The notes beneath the pieces were generated by a model, which searched no databases, had not been told where the DNA came from, and saw nothing but the letters and a program-made list of their open reading frames with translations. A DNA stretch of 64,000 nt from positions 124,001 through 188,000 of the forward strand of contig NZ_CAJZAH010000002.1 in assembly GCF_914271545.1 (NCBI RefSeq), given 5' to 3'. Both the position numbers and the translations under genes were made by a program. Of this stretch, positions 34,742-42,714 are shown in pieces (the first letter of the stretch is position 1; each line of letters starts with the position of its first letter). The DNA comes from Cupriavidus respiraculi. GTDB lineage: Bacteria > Pseudomonadota > Gammaproteobacteria > Burkholderiales > Burkholderiaceae.

Positions 34742-36943
34742 ATGTCATCGCACAAAATCAGTGAAGGACTCCCCTTTCCGCTCGGCGCCACCTGGGATGG
34801 CAATGGCGTCAACTTCGCCATCTTTTCGGCGAACGCCACCAAGGTGGAGCTGTGCCTGTTCGACGATAACGGCACGCGTGAAGTCGAGCGCATTACGTTG
34901 CCCGAATACACCGACGAGGTATGGCACGTGCGCGTCGACGGCCTTCAGCCCGGCGCCGTGTACGGCTATCGCGTGCATGGGCCGTACGAGCCCGAAGCGG
35001 GGCATCGCTTCAATCCGAACAAGCTATTGCTTGATCCCTACGCCAAGGCCTACGTCGGCGAGCTGAAGTGGGACCCGGCGGTCTTCGGCTACACCATCGG
35101 CGCCGACGACGGCGACCTGAGCTTCGACGAGCGCGACAGCGCGCCCTTCATGCCCAAGTGCCAGGTCGTGGACCAGACCTTCACCTGGGAGCACCCTACC
35201 CGCCTGCTGGTGCCGTGGCAGCAGACTATCTTCTACGAGACCCATGTGCGCGGCTACACCAAACGCCATCCCGCCGTGCCCGAGCATCTGCGCGGCACGT
35301 TTGAGGGGCTCGGGCAGAAGGCGGTGATCGACCATATCAAGAGCCTGGGCGTGACGTCGGTCGAACTTCTGCCCATCCACGCCTTCCTGAATGACAGCCA
35401 TCTGCTGGACAAGGGCCTGACCAACTTCTGGGGCTACAACACCATCGGCTTTTTCGCGCCCGATCCGCGCTATTTCGCGCGGGGGCCGGGCGCGGTCAGC
35501 GAGCTCAAGCAGATGATCGACCGCTTCCACGACGCGGGGCTGGAGATCATTCTGGACGTGGTCTACAACCACACGGCCGAGGGCAGCGAGCTGGGCGCGA
35601 CCCTGTCGTTCCGCGGCATCGACAATCTTTCCTACTACCGGCTGCTGCCCGACCAGAAGCGCTACTACATCAACGACACCGGCACCGGCAATACGCTGAA
35701 CCTGTCGCATCCGCGCGTGCTGCAGATGGTCACCGACAGCCTGCGCTACTGGGTGACCGAGATGAACGTGGACGGCTTCCGCTTCGACCTGGCCACCATC
35801 CTCGCGCGCGAGCCGGGCGGCTACGACTACGAAAGCGGCTTCCTGAAGGCCTGCCGGCAGGACCCCATCCTGTCCGGCGTCAAGCTGATCGCCGAACCGT
35901 GGGACTGCGGCCCCGGCGGCTACCAGGTGGGCAACTTCCCGCCGGGCTGGGCCGAGTGGAACGACAAGTACCGCGACACCGTGCGGGACTTCTGGCGCGG
36001 CGAGGAAGGACTCGCGCCCGACCTCGCGGCGCGCATCACGGCATCGGGCGACATGTTCAATCACCGCGGCCGCCGGCCGTGGGCCAGCGTCAATTTCATC
36101 GCGGCGCACGATGGCTTCACGCTGCACGACCTGGTGTCGTACAACGAGAAGCACAACGAGGCCAACGGCGAGGACAACCAGGACGGCAGCTCGGACAACC
36201 GCTCGTGGAATTGCGGCGCGGAAGGACCGACCGACGACGAGGAGGTGTGCGCGCTGCGAGAGCGCCAGAAGCGCAATATGCTGGCCACGCTGCTGCTGTC
36301 GCAAGGCACGCCGATGCTGCTCGCGGGCGACGAGTTCGGTCGCACGCAGAACGGCAACAACAATGCCTATTGCCAGGACACCGATATCAGTTGGGTCAAC
36401 TGGGACATCGGCGAAAGCGGCACCGCGCTGATCGAGTTCGTGCGCAAGCTGACGACCCTGCGACGCACGCTGCCGGTACTGCGGCGCGGCCGCTTCCTGA
36501 CCGGCGAGCGCGATCCCGAACTCGATGTGGCCGATGTCAAATGGATCAGCGCGGCGGGCGACGAGCTGACGCCCGAGCACTGGGGCGACGCCTCGATGCG
36601 CTGCTTCGGGCTGGTGATCGATGGCCGTGCGCGCGTCAGCGGCATCCGGCGCCTCGGCTCCGACGCCACCCTGCTGCTGGTGTTCAACGCCTACCACGAC
36701 GTGGTGGAGTTCACTCTGCCGGACGTTGCGGGCAGCGATCAATGGACCTGCCTGATCGACACCAACGCGCCCGTACGGGAGGAGCTGGCGAGCTTCGTGA
36801 CTGGGGACACCTACCAGGTCACGGGCCGCTCGCTGCTGCTGTTCGCGCTGGAGGCGCGCGGCGCAACACGGAGAGTGTTCCAGCGGCTCGAAAACCTCCT
36901 GACCGAAGAGGTGCCGGAGAATCCTGGCCCGCAGCTCGCCTGA
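34742..36943 (+). CDS. glgX: Glycogen debranching enzyme GlgX
   Basis: A 733-residue GH13 isoamylase-type enzyme that cleaves alpha-1,6 branches of phosphorylase-limit glycogen. The N-terminal CBM48 domain (LPFPLGATWDGNGVNFAIFSANATKVELCLFD) precedes the (beta/alpha)8 barrel. Motifs are VVYNHT, DGFRFDLAT (nucleophile Asp), LIAEPWD (acid Glu) and FIAAHDGFTLHD (third Asp). Start at MSSHKISEG. No other glycogen genes (glgA, B, C, P) are adjacent, so it is an isolated copy. Confidence 0.95.
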   Translation: MSSHKISEGLPFPLGATWDGNGVNFAIFSANATKVELCLFDDNGTREVERITLPEYTDEVWHVRVDGLQPGAVYGYRVHGPYEPEAGHRFNPNKLLLDPYAKAYVGELKWDPAVFGYTIGADDGDLSFDERDSAPFMPKCQVVDQTFTWEHPTRLLVPWQQTIFYETHVRGYTKRHPAVPEHLRGTFEGLGQKAVIDHIKSLGVTSVELLPIHAFLNDSHLLDKGLTNFWGYNTIGFFAPDPRYFARGPGAVSELKQMIDRFHDAGLEIILDVVYNHTAEGSELGATLSFRGIDNLSYYRLLPDQKRYYINDTGTGNTLNLSHPRVLQMVTDSLRYWVTEMNVDGFRFDLATILAREPGGYDYESGFLKACRQDPILSGVKLIAEPWDCGPGGYQVGNFPPGWAEWNDKYRDTVRDFWRGEEGLAPDLAARITASGDMFNHRGRRPWASVNFIAAHDGFTLHDLVSYNEKHNEANGEDNQDGSSDNRSWNCGAEGPTDDEEVCALRERQKRNMLATLLLSQGTPMLLAGDEFGRTQNGNNNAYCQDTDISWVNWDIGESGTALIEFVRKLTTLRRTLPVLRRGRFLTGERDPELDVADVKWISAAGDELTPEHWGDASMRCFGLVIDGRARVSGIRRLGSDATLLLVFNAYHDVVEFTLPDVAGSDQWTCLIDTNAPVREELASFVTGDTYQVTGRSLLLFALEARGATRRVFQRLENLLTEEVPENPGPQLA

Positions 36944-37083
36944 GGCGGGCATTCCGGGGGCCGGTGAGAGCGCAGACGGCGCCCCTGCCCGCTCTGCAGC
37001 TCTCTCAGGCACGCCCCATGCTTTGGCATTGACGAATCGTGAGCCCCGCATCCATCATGGGGCCGCACCGTCGGAGAGGCATC
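36944..37083. other. GC-rich leader with possible RNA structure upstream of the small ORF and mntH
   Basis: 140 bases between glgX and the 38-codon ORF. GGTGAGAGCGCAG (around 36962) can pair with CTGCAGCTCTCTC (around 36995), followed by CAGGCA. A second hairpin GCCCC-GCAT...ATGGGGC lies near 37042-37065. The CTCTCAGGCA string recalls glycine riboswitches, but the other conserved blocks of that class are missing. Whether this is a regulatory leader is open. Confidence 0.3.
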
Positions 37084-37200
37084 ATGAAGCATTGGCGACA
37101 AGACTGGCGTGCCCATCCGTTACGCATGGCGCTGGGCTTGACTATCAACGGCGTTGGCGGCTTTATTCTGGTAGCCAAGGCCTTTGGCCTCGGCATCTGA
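37084..37200 (+). CDS. 38-residue single-helix membrane protein upstream of mntH
   Basis: ATG at 37084, preceded by GGAGAGG at suitable spacing, opens a frame ending with TGA at 37198-37200. The peptide starts MKHWRQDWRAHPLRMALGL, with a basic N-terminus, and continues with a hydrophobic Gly/Ile/Leu/Phe-rich helix ending AKAFGLGI. It is too short for homology calls. Position 143 bases before mntH and the good ribosome-binding site suggest a real small protein, either a transporter accessory or a leader peptide. Confidence 0.55.
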   Translation: MKHWRQDWRAHPLRMALGLTINGVGGFILVAKAFGLGI

Positions 37201-37343
37201 GCCGCCCGCCGCGATCCGGGCGGCGATCCGAACGCCCGCCCCCTTCCGTAAGCCGGCCGCCCGCACGGGCCGGCCGCCGGCGCAACGCGCCCAACCCCTA
37301 ATCCTTCAGCGCGCCCCTGACCGCAGGGGTGCGTAGATTTTTC

Positions 37344-38693
37344 ATGCCACCTCCGGACATCGCGTCTTCCGCTGCAGCCGGTACCGCCGGCGATACCGCG
37401 CCCGAGGCGACCGGCTTCGGTCCGCCGCGCCGGCCGCGTCGCGGCCCGCTGCACTGGCGGCGGCTGCTCGCCTTCCTCGGTCCCGGCTATCTGGTGGCGG
37501 TGGGCTACATGGACCCGGGCAACTGGGCCACCGATCTTGCCGCCGGCTCCGGCTACGGCTATTCGCTGCTGTGGATCGTGCTGATGTCCAGCCTGATCGC
37601 GATGCTGCTGCAGACGCTGGCGGCGCGGCTGGGGGTGGTGTCCGGCATGGATCTCGCGCAGGCCTGCCGCCGCCATTCGGGCCGCAAGTCGGCGCTGGCG
37701 CAATGGCTGCTGTGCGAGATCGCGATCTGCGCGACGGACCTGGCCGAGGTAATCGGCACCGCCATCGCGCTGAACCTGCTGTTCGGCATTCCGCTGACCT
37801 GGGGCGTCGCGGCCACCGTGCTCGACGTGCTGCTCATTCTCGCGTTGCAGCAGCGTGGATACCGCCAGCTGGAGGCAGTGGTGATCTCGCTGTTCGCCGT
37901 GGTGTTCATCTGCTTCGCGATCAACCTCGTGCTGGTGCAGCCGCACTGGCCGTCGGTGATGCAGGGCTTCGTGCCGGGGCCGCGCATCATGACCGACGTC
38001 AACATGCTCTATATCGCGATCGGCATCATCGGGGCCACCGTGATGCCGCACAACCTGTATCTGCATTCGTCGATGGTCGGGCCGCAGCGCATCTCCAGCG
38101 GCAACGAGTCCAAGGCCACGACGATGGCGTACTACACCATCGACATCATGGTGGCGCTGGTGATCGCCTTCTTCATCAACGCGGCAATTCTCGTCACCGC
38201 GGGCGCGGTGTTCCATACGGGCGGCATGCACGAGGTCAACGACTTGCGCGCCGCCTATCACCTGCTCGGGCCGCTGACTGGCACCACCGTCGCCAGCGTG
38301 CTGTTCGGCGTGGCGCTGCTGGCCTCGGGGCAAAGCTCGGCGGTCACGGCGACGCTGGCCGGGCAGATCGTGATGGAAGGCTTCGTGCAACTGCGGCTGC
38401 CGCCGTGGGCGCGGCGCCTGGTCACGCGCGGCATCGCCATCATTCCAGCGATGTTCGTGGCGGTGGCCTACGGGGATTCCGGCATCGGCAGCCTTCTCGT
38501 GCTGAGCCAGGTCATTCTCAGCCTGCAATTGCCGTTCGCCGTGGTGCCGCTGATCTGGCTTACCAGCCGGCGCTCGGTGATGGGCGAATATGCGAACCGC
38601 CCGCTGGTGATCGTGCTCGCGAGCATCGCTGTGACGCTGATCATTGCGATGAATGTCGCGATGATCGGAATGGCGATTCGGGAGTGGGGTTGA
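37344..38693 (+). CDS. mntH: NRAMP-family manganese/divalent metal transporter MntH
   Basis: A 449-residue proton-coupled Mn2+ (Fe2+) importer with about 11 membrane helices. The metal-binding motif DPGN is in VAVGYMDPGNWATD (helix 1), and MPHNLYLHSS (helix 6) contains the M-P-H-N element; LLASGQSSAVTATLAGQ is also typical. Its N-terminus has an extra Pro/Ala/Arg-rich 40 residues. ATG at 37344 used; a GTG 15 bases upstream is possible. A palindromic repeat separates it from convergent Mn catalase, suggesting a shared manganese theme. Confidence 0.92.
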   Translation: MPPPDIASSAAAGTAGDTAPEATGFGPPRRPRRGPLHWRRLLAFLGPGYLVAVGYMDPGNWATDLAAGSGYGYSLLWIVLMSSLIAMLLQTLAARLGVVSGMDLAQACRRHSGRKSALAQWLLCEIAICATDLAEVIGTAIALNLLFGIPLTWGVAATVLDVLLILALQQRGYRQLEAVVISLFAVVFICFAINLVLVQPHWPSVMQGFVPGPRIMTDVNMLYIAIGIIGATVMPHNLYLHSSMVGPQRISSGNESKATTMAYYTIDIMVALVIAFFINAAILVTAGAVFHTGGMHEVNDLRAAYHLLGPLTGTTVASVLFGVALLASGQSSAVTATLAGQIVMEGFVQLRLPPWARRLVTRGIAIIPAMFVAVAYGDSGIGSLLVLSQVILSLQLPFAVVPLIWLTSRRSVMGEYANRPLVIVLASIAVTLIIAMNVAMIGMAIREWG

Positions 38694-38761
38694 GAGTTGC
38701 GGGTCTGGTGAGCGGCTGACGGCCGGCAGGCATACCGCTGCGTGCGCTTCTGGCTCCTGCT

Positions 38762-38888
38762 AGCCCTCACCCTCACCCCCGCCCTCTTCCGCCCGCGGGA
38801 GAGGGAGCACACCAGCGGCATCGATATGTCGGCGGTTTGCTCCCCTCTCCCGCGCGCGGGAGAGGGGCCGGCGGTGAGGGTGAGCGCT
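38762..38888. repeat. Nested palindromic repeat element, copy 3
   Basis: 127 bases with outer arms AGCCCTCACCCTCACC / GGTGAGGGTGAGCGCT and two internal hairpins built on CCCTCTTCCGC...GCGGGAGAGGG and CCCCTCTCCCGC...GCGGGAGAGGGG. It lies between convergent mntH and Mn catalase, ending 19 bases from the catalase stop, a likely bidirectional terminator position. Confidence 0.85.
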
Positions 38889-38906
38889 AAATCGTAGCGA
38901 CAATCC

Positions 38907-39797
38907 TTACTTCGCCTTCTCCGGCAGATCGGTGTCGTCACCCCGTCCCAGATCCGCGCCGGTCACCGGGTCGCTGTTCACGTCCGACTCCGTGCGCATG
39001 GCAGCCGCTTCCAGCGTGCTGGCCTGATCCGGGTCCAGTTGCACCTGGGCCAGACCGTCGCCGCCATCCACCGCGGGTTCGGGACGTTCGACGAACTCGA
39101 AGTTGCTGTCGGCGTTCCACGGTCCGCGCAGCGCTTCGCCCTGCGACATCTTGTAGTAGACGCTGGCGAATTCCGGCATCGGCGGGGCCTTGCCCGGAGG
39201 GAAGCTGGGCTGCATCGAATACAGCGCCTTCTCGAACGACTTCTGGTGCGACACCTCGCGCGTCATCAGGAAGCCCAGCGCCTCCTTGATGCCCGGATCG
39301 TCGGTGACATTGATCAGCCGCTCGTAGATGATCTTGGCGCGCGCCTCGGCCGCGATATTGGAGCGCAGGTCGGCGGTAGGCTCGCCGATGGTATCGATAT
39401 ACGCCGCGGTCCACGGCACGCCGGCCGAGTTCACCAGCGGGGGGCCGCCGCCGTACAGCAGCTGCGTGACGTGGCTGTCGTTGCCGGGGCCGGACAGCGA
39501 GCGATACAGCTCGGCCTCCTGTTCGATACCTTCCGCAAGTTCGCCCTTGGCGCCCTTGTTCAGCATCGCCACGATCGAGCCGATCACTTCCAGGTGGCTC
39601 AGCTCCTCGGTGGCGATATCCAGCAGCATGTCCTTGCGGCCCGGATCATCCTCGCCCAGCGCCTGCGTGAAATAGCGGCACGCGGCGGCGAGTTCGCCCT
39701 GCGGACCACCGAATTGCTCCAGCAGCAGATTGGCGAGGCCCGGATCGGGGCGTGCTACACGAACGGTGTACTGCAATCGCTTGTTGTGAATGAACAT
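38907..39797 (-). CDS. Manganese catalase
   Basis: A 296-residue dimanganese catalase that disproportionates hydrogen peroxide. Ferritin-like helices carry the expected Glu/His ligands, as in MLLDIATEELSHLEVIGSIV (E-x2-H) and FLMTREVSHQKSFEKAL (E-x2-H). It starts MFIHNKRLQYTVRVARPDP, the typical N-terminus, with GGAGGATCACC just before the ATG. The C-terminal 60 residues are acidic and disordered-looking. It faces mntH, whose product supplies its metal. Confidence 0.93.
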   Translation of the reverse strand: MFIHNKRLQYTVRVARPDPGLANLLLEQFGGPQGELAAACRYFTQALGEDDPGRKDMLLDIATEELSHLEVIGSIVAMLNKGAKGELAEGIEQEAELYRSLSGPGNDSHVTQLLYGGGPPLVNSAGVPWTAAYIDTIGEPTADLRSNIAAEARAKIIYERLINVTDDPGIKEALGFLMTREVSHQKSFEKALYSMQPSFPPGKAPPMPEFASVYYKMSQGEALRGPWNADSNFEFVERPEPAVDGGDGLAQVQLDPDQASTLEAAAMRTESDVNSDPVTGADLGRGDDTDLPEKAK

Positions 39798-40034
39798 GGT
39801 GATCCTCCGTGGGGTCGGTGTGGACATGGCGCCTCAGTGGCCCAACACGAGTTGCAATGGCCGTGCCCGCACGCCGATGTGCGATGGCTCGTGTGCGTCC
39901 CGGTGCGCCGCGGTCGCCGCTACGCAACCCCGCACGGGCGCGGGAAGACTTCGAGGGCGGGCGTTCCAGTTTGGATGGCGTTCCTCCTGCAACCGCGATG
40001 CGACATGTAAATCTTTCGCGATGGTGTCAATCCG

Positions 40035-40925
40035 TTACCGCACGGCGGAATGGCCAGCGGACGACGCCAGCGCTCCCGCGGGCAGGCCCGCATGCCGTCC
40101 CGCCAATGCCTCGAACTCGACGATATCGTGCCCGCAGCACACGGTGACGTGGCCGCCGTGCTCCGCATGCAGCTGGCGCAGCCGCCGCTGCGCGAGCAAC
40201 CGCGCCGCGCGGTCCTTCTCCATCATCCACTGGTAGAAGCGCAGTCCCGGCGTGCAGTACGGCGACACGGGGTCCATTTCGTCGCGGAAGAAGTAGGCGT
40301 CGCCGGCCTGCAGCAGCCAGCCCTCCCCGCGCCGCACCGCAATGCCGGCATGGCCATGCGTATGGCCCGGCAAGGGCACCATCACGATCTCGGGCGGCAG
40401 GCCGTCGAGCACGCGCACGCGCTGGAAGCCGTACCAGTCTTCCCCGGCGTCGGGCGCGTAGCTGCGCCATGCGCCCTGCGTGGACCACTGCTGCGGCCGG
40501 AAGCGCTGCCGGTCCAGCCACGTGAGCTGGCGCAGCGCATAGTCCTTCTCCACACCCATCAGGTGCACCGTCGCCCACGGAAAATCGTCGAGACCGCCCG
40601 CATGGTCGAAGTCCAGATGCGTCAGCACGATATGGCGTACGTCGCGCGGATCGAAGCCCAGCGCCTGCACCTGCCGGTAGGCAGTCATCTCGTCGCGGAA
40701 CTCGGGCTTTACCAGCCCGAGAAAAAACGCGCTCAGGCGCGAGCGCGGGTCCGCCACGTCGCGGCGCCCGAGGCCCGTGTCGACCAGCACGAGCGTGTCG
40801 GCCAGTTCCACGAGAAGGCAATGGCAGGCGAGCTCGCCGCGTTCGAACATGCTGCGGCTGCGGCCGTCCATCAGCCTGCCGCCAAGCGGACAAGTGGAGA
40901 TGCAGTTCAGGTGATGGATCTTCAT
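40035..40925 (-). CDS. MBL-fold metallo-hydrolase, lactonase-like
   Basis: A 296-residue metallo-beta-lactamase-fold enzyme. The zinc motif reads HLDFDHAGG (first H, then D in place of the usual second H). Also present are the downstream PLPGHTHGHAGI His pair, an ALQAGDAYFF-like Asp region and a terminal CCGHD. The substrate-loop pattern is close to AHL-lactonase-type MBL enzymes, but the activity is not shown by sequence alone. MKIHHLN start at 40925 chosen because GAGG precedes it. It is 43 bases downstream of the zinc dehydrogenase gene on the same strand. Confidence 0.75.
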   Translation of the reverse strand: MKIHHLNCISTCPLGGRLMDGRSRSMFERGELACHCLLVELADTLVLVDTGLGRRDVADPRSRLSAFFLGLVKPEFRDEMTAYRQVQALGFDPRDVRHIVLTHLDFDHAGGLDDFPWATVHLMGVEKDYALRQLTWLDRQRFRPQQWSTQGAWRSYAPDAGEDWYGFQRVRVLDGLPPEIVMVPLPGHTHGHAGIAVRRGEGWLLQAGDAYFFRDEMDPVSPYCTPGLRFYQWMMEKDRAARLLAQRRLRQLHAEHGGHVTVCCGHDIVEFEALAGRHAGLPAGALASSAGHSAVR

Positions 40926-40968
40926 GGGGCCTCGCATCCGTCCCGCTCGCGCGGCCGGGGAACATCGT

Positions 40969-42138
40969 TCAAGGCTTCAACACCACCTTGATGCAGCCAT
41001 CGTGCTTCTGCCGGAAGGTCTCATACAGCCCGGGGCCGTCCTCCAGCGTGGCCTGGTGCGTGATCACGAACGTTGGGTCGATCTGCCCTTCCTGGATGCG
41101 CCGCAGCAGATCGTCGGTCCAGCGGTTTACGTGCGTCTGTCCGGCGCGCAAAGTCAGGCCCTTGTTCATCAGGGGCCCCATGGGGATCTTGTCCACCAGT
41201 CCGCCATACACGCCCGGCACCGACAGGATGCCGGCCGGGCGGCACACATAGATCATTTCGCGCAGCACGTGCGGGCGATCGGACTCGAGCATCACGGCCT
41301 GCTTGACGCGGTCGTACATCGAATCCAGGGAGCCGGCTGCATGCGCCTCCAGTCCCACCGCGTCGATGCACTTGTCAGGCCCCTTGCCCAAGGTCAGCTC
41401 GTTGAGCATCTCCACCACGCTGTGGTGTTCGAAGTCGATCGTGGTCGCGCCCAGTCGCTGCGCCATGATCAGTCGCTCGGGCACGCGGTCGATTACGATC
41501 ACCTGGCGCGCGCCCATCAGCAGCGCGCTGAGCGCGCAGAACTGGCCGACCGGTCCCGCGCCCCAGATCGCGACGACGTCCTCGGGCTGGATCTCGCACT
41601 GGGCGGCGGCCTGCCAGCCGGTTGGCAGGATGTCGCCCAGAAACAGCACCTGCTCGTCGGTCAGTCCGTCCGGGATCTTGACCGGAGCGACGTCCGCATA
41701 GGGCACGCGCACATACTCGGCCTGGCCGCCCGCGTAACCGCCGGTCAGATGGCTGTAGCCGAACAGGCCGGCGCCCGTATGCCCGAACGCCTTGTCCGCC
41801 GTTGCCTTGTTGCGGTTGGTCCGCTCGCACACCGAGAAATTGCCGCGCCGGCACTGGTCGCATTCGCCGCAGATGATCGTGAACGGCACCACCACGCGGT
41901 CGCCCACCTTCAGCCGGCGGTTCTCCGGTCCGACCTCGACCACCTCGCCCATGAATTCGTGGCCGAGCACGTCGCCGCTTTCCATGCCGGGAATGAAGTG
42001 GTTGTACAGGTGCAGATCCGAGCCGCAGATCGCGCAGCTGCTGACCCTGATGATGGCGTCGCGCGGATGCTCGATCACCGGATCGGGCACCGTGTCGCAA
42101 CGTACATCGTGCTTGCCGTGCCAACAAAGTGCTTTCAT
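40969..42138 (-). CDS. Zinc-dependent alcohol/formaldehyde dehydrogenase (MDR family)
   Basis: A 389-residue medium-chain dehydrogenase. Catalytic zinc ligands are in [13 protein letters not shown] (Cys38, His region) and [10 protein letters not shown]. Structural zinc cysteines occur in [15 protein letters not shown], spaced 2-2-7. A Rossmann loop [13 protein letters not shown] follows. The long insertion after NFSVCE and the [17 protein letters not shown] segment resemble glutathione-independent formaldehyde dehydrogenase-like enzymes. It is expressed with the MBL gene downstream; substrate unproven. Confidence 0.85.
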   Translation of the reverse strand: MKALCWHGKHDVRCDTVPDPVIEHPRDAIIRVSSCAICGSDLHLYNHFIPGMESGDVLGHEFMGEVVEVGPENRRLKVGDRVVVPFTIICGECDQCRRGNFSVCERTNRNKATADKAFGHTGAGLFGYSHLTGGYAGGQAEYVRVPYADVAPVKIPDGLTDEQVLFLGDILPTGWQAAAQCEIQPEDVVAIWGAGPVGQFCALSALLMGARQVIVIDRVPERLIMAQRLGATTIDFEHHSVVEMLNELTLGKGPDKCIDAVGLEAHAAGSLDSMYDRVKQAVMLESDRPHVLREMIYVCRPAGILSVPGVYGGLVDKIPMGPLMNKGLTLRAGQTHVNRWTDDLLRRIQEGQIDPTFVITHQATLEDGPGLYETFRQKHDGCIKVVLKP

Positions 42139-42363
42139 GCGGGCCTCCTCGCTGCCGGCGGCACACCGGCGGCGCCGCGCCCCACAGTGGGACGCAAGCA
42201 TCGTTCCAACGCGCTCGCTTCGGCACGGCTGTTGCAACCGCAACCGGAAATGGCGCGCAAAGCGCAGGCGCGCGGGTCTGCCGGGGCCACGTACCGCCTC
42301 GCTTTGTCGCTTTGTAGATACTCCGGGAAGTTTTTACCGGACCGTCCGACTGGAACGAACGCT

Positions 42364-42651
42364 ATGGATTGGATCGACGTACTGCAATGGCCGGCGATGG
42401 CCGTGACGGTGGCCGCCACCTGGCTGGTGGGCTCGCGCCACGCGGGCCGGCGCAAGGCCGGCTTCTGGGTCTTCCTGCTCAGCAACGCCCTGTGGATCGT
42501 CTGGGGGCTGTACAGCAGCGCCTACGCGCTCGTGGTATTGCAGTTCGCGCTAGTGGCGCTGAACTATCGCGGCATGGAAAAGGCGCGGCGCGCGGATGCG
42601 GCGAACGAGAGCCGTGCGGCCGGCACAGGACGCAGTGGAGAGGCGGCATAA
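42364..42651 (+). CDS. Small membrane protein, unknown function
   Basis: A 95-residue protein with three hydrophobic stretches (VLQWPAMAVTVAATWLVGS, GFWVFLLSNALWIVWGLYSSAY, ALVVLQFALVALNYRG) and a charged tail. No family recognised; its size and W/N-rich second helix resemble small SWEET/PnuC-like or PQ-loop fragments, but I would not assign it. It is divergent from the zinc dehydrogenase over 225 bases that contain its likely promoter. Confidence 0.6.
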   Translation: MDWIDVLQWPAMAVTVAATWLVGSRHAGRRKAGFWVFLLSNALWIVWGLYSSAYALVVLQFALVALNYRGMEKARRADAANESRAAGTGRSGEAA

Positions 42652-42664
42652 GGCTCTGCTTTTT

Positions 42665-42690
42665 CCCCTCTCCCGCGAACAGGAGAGGGA
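42665..42690. repeat. Single hairpin of the palindromic repeat family (partial, copy 4)
   Basis: CCCCTCTCCCGCGAACAGGAGAGGGA is an imperfect internal hairpin of the repeat family. It sits between two convergent genes, the small membrane protein and the flavin oxidoreductase, 14 bases after the former's stop. Confidence 0.7.
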
Positions 42691-42714
42691 AGCAGACCGC
42701 CGCAATTCGAGAGT

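Noticed and set aside
35024-37051. A 675-codon minus-strand frame opposite glgX
   Set aside because: It is antisense to the fully recognisable glgX catalytic domain and has shadow-frame composition.
36944-37083. Glycine riboswitch
   Set aside because: CTCTCAGGCA and a GAGAG partner are present, but the conserved internal blocks are missing and the downstream gene is a metal transporter; kept only as an unclassified leader.
37201-37343. yybP-ykoY manganese riboswitch before mntH
   Set aside because: I could not find the conserved loop sequences of that class in this GC-rich spacer.
39798-40034. Possible small gene between Mn catalase and MBL hydrolase
   Set aside because: Frames here are short or shadow-like with no start signal; it is likely the promoter area of the catalase.
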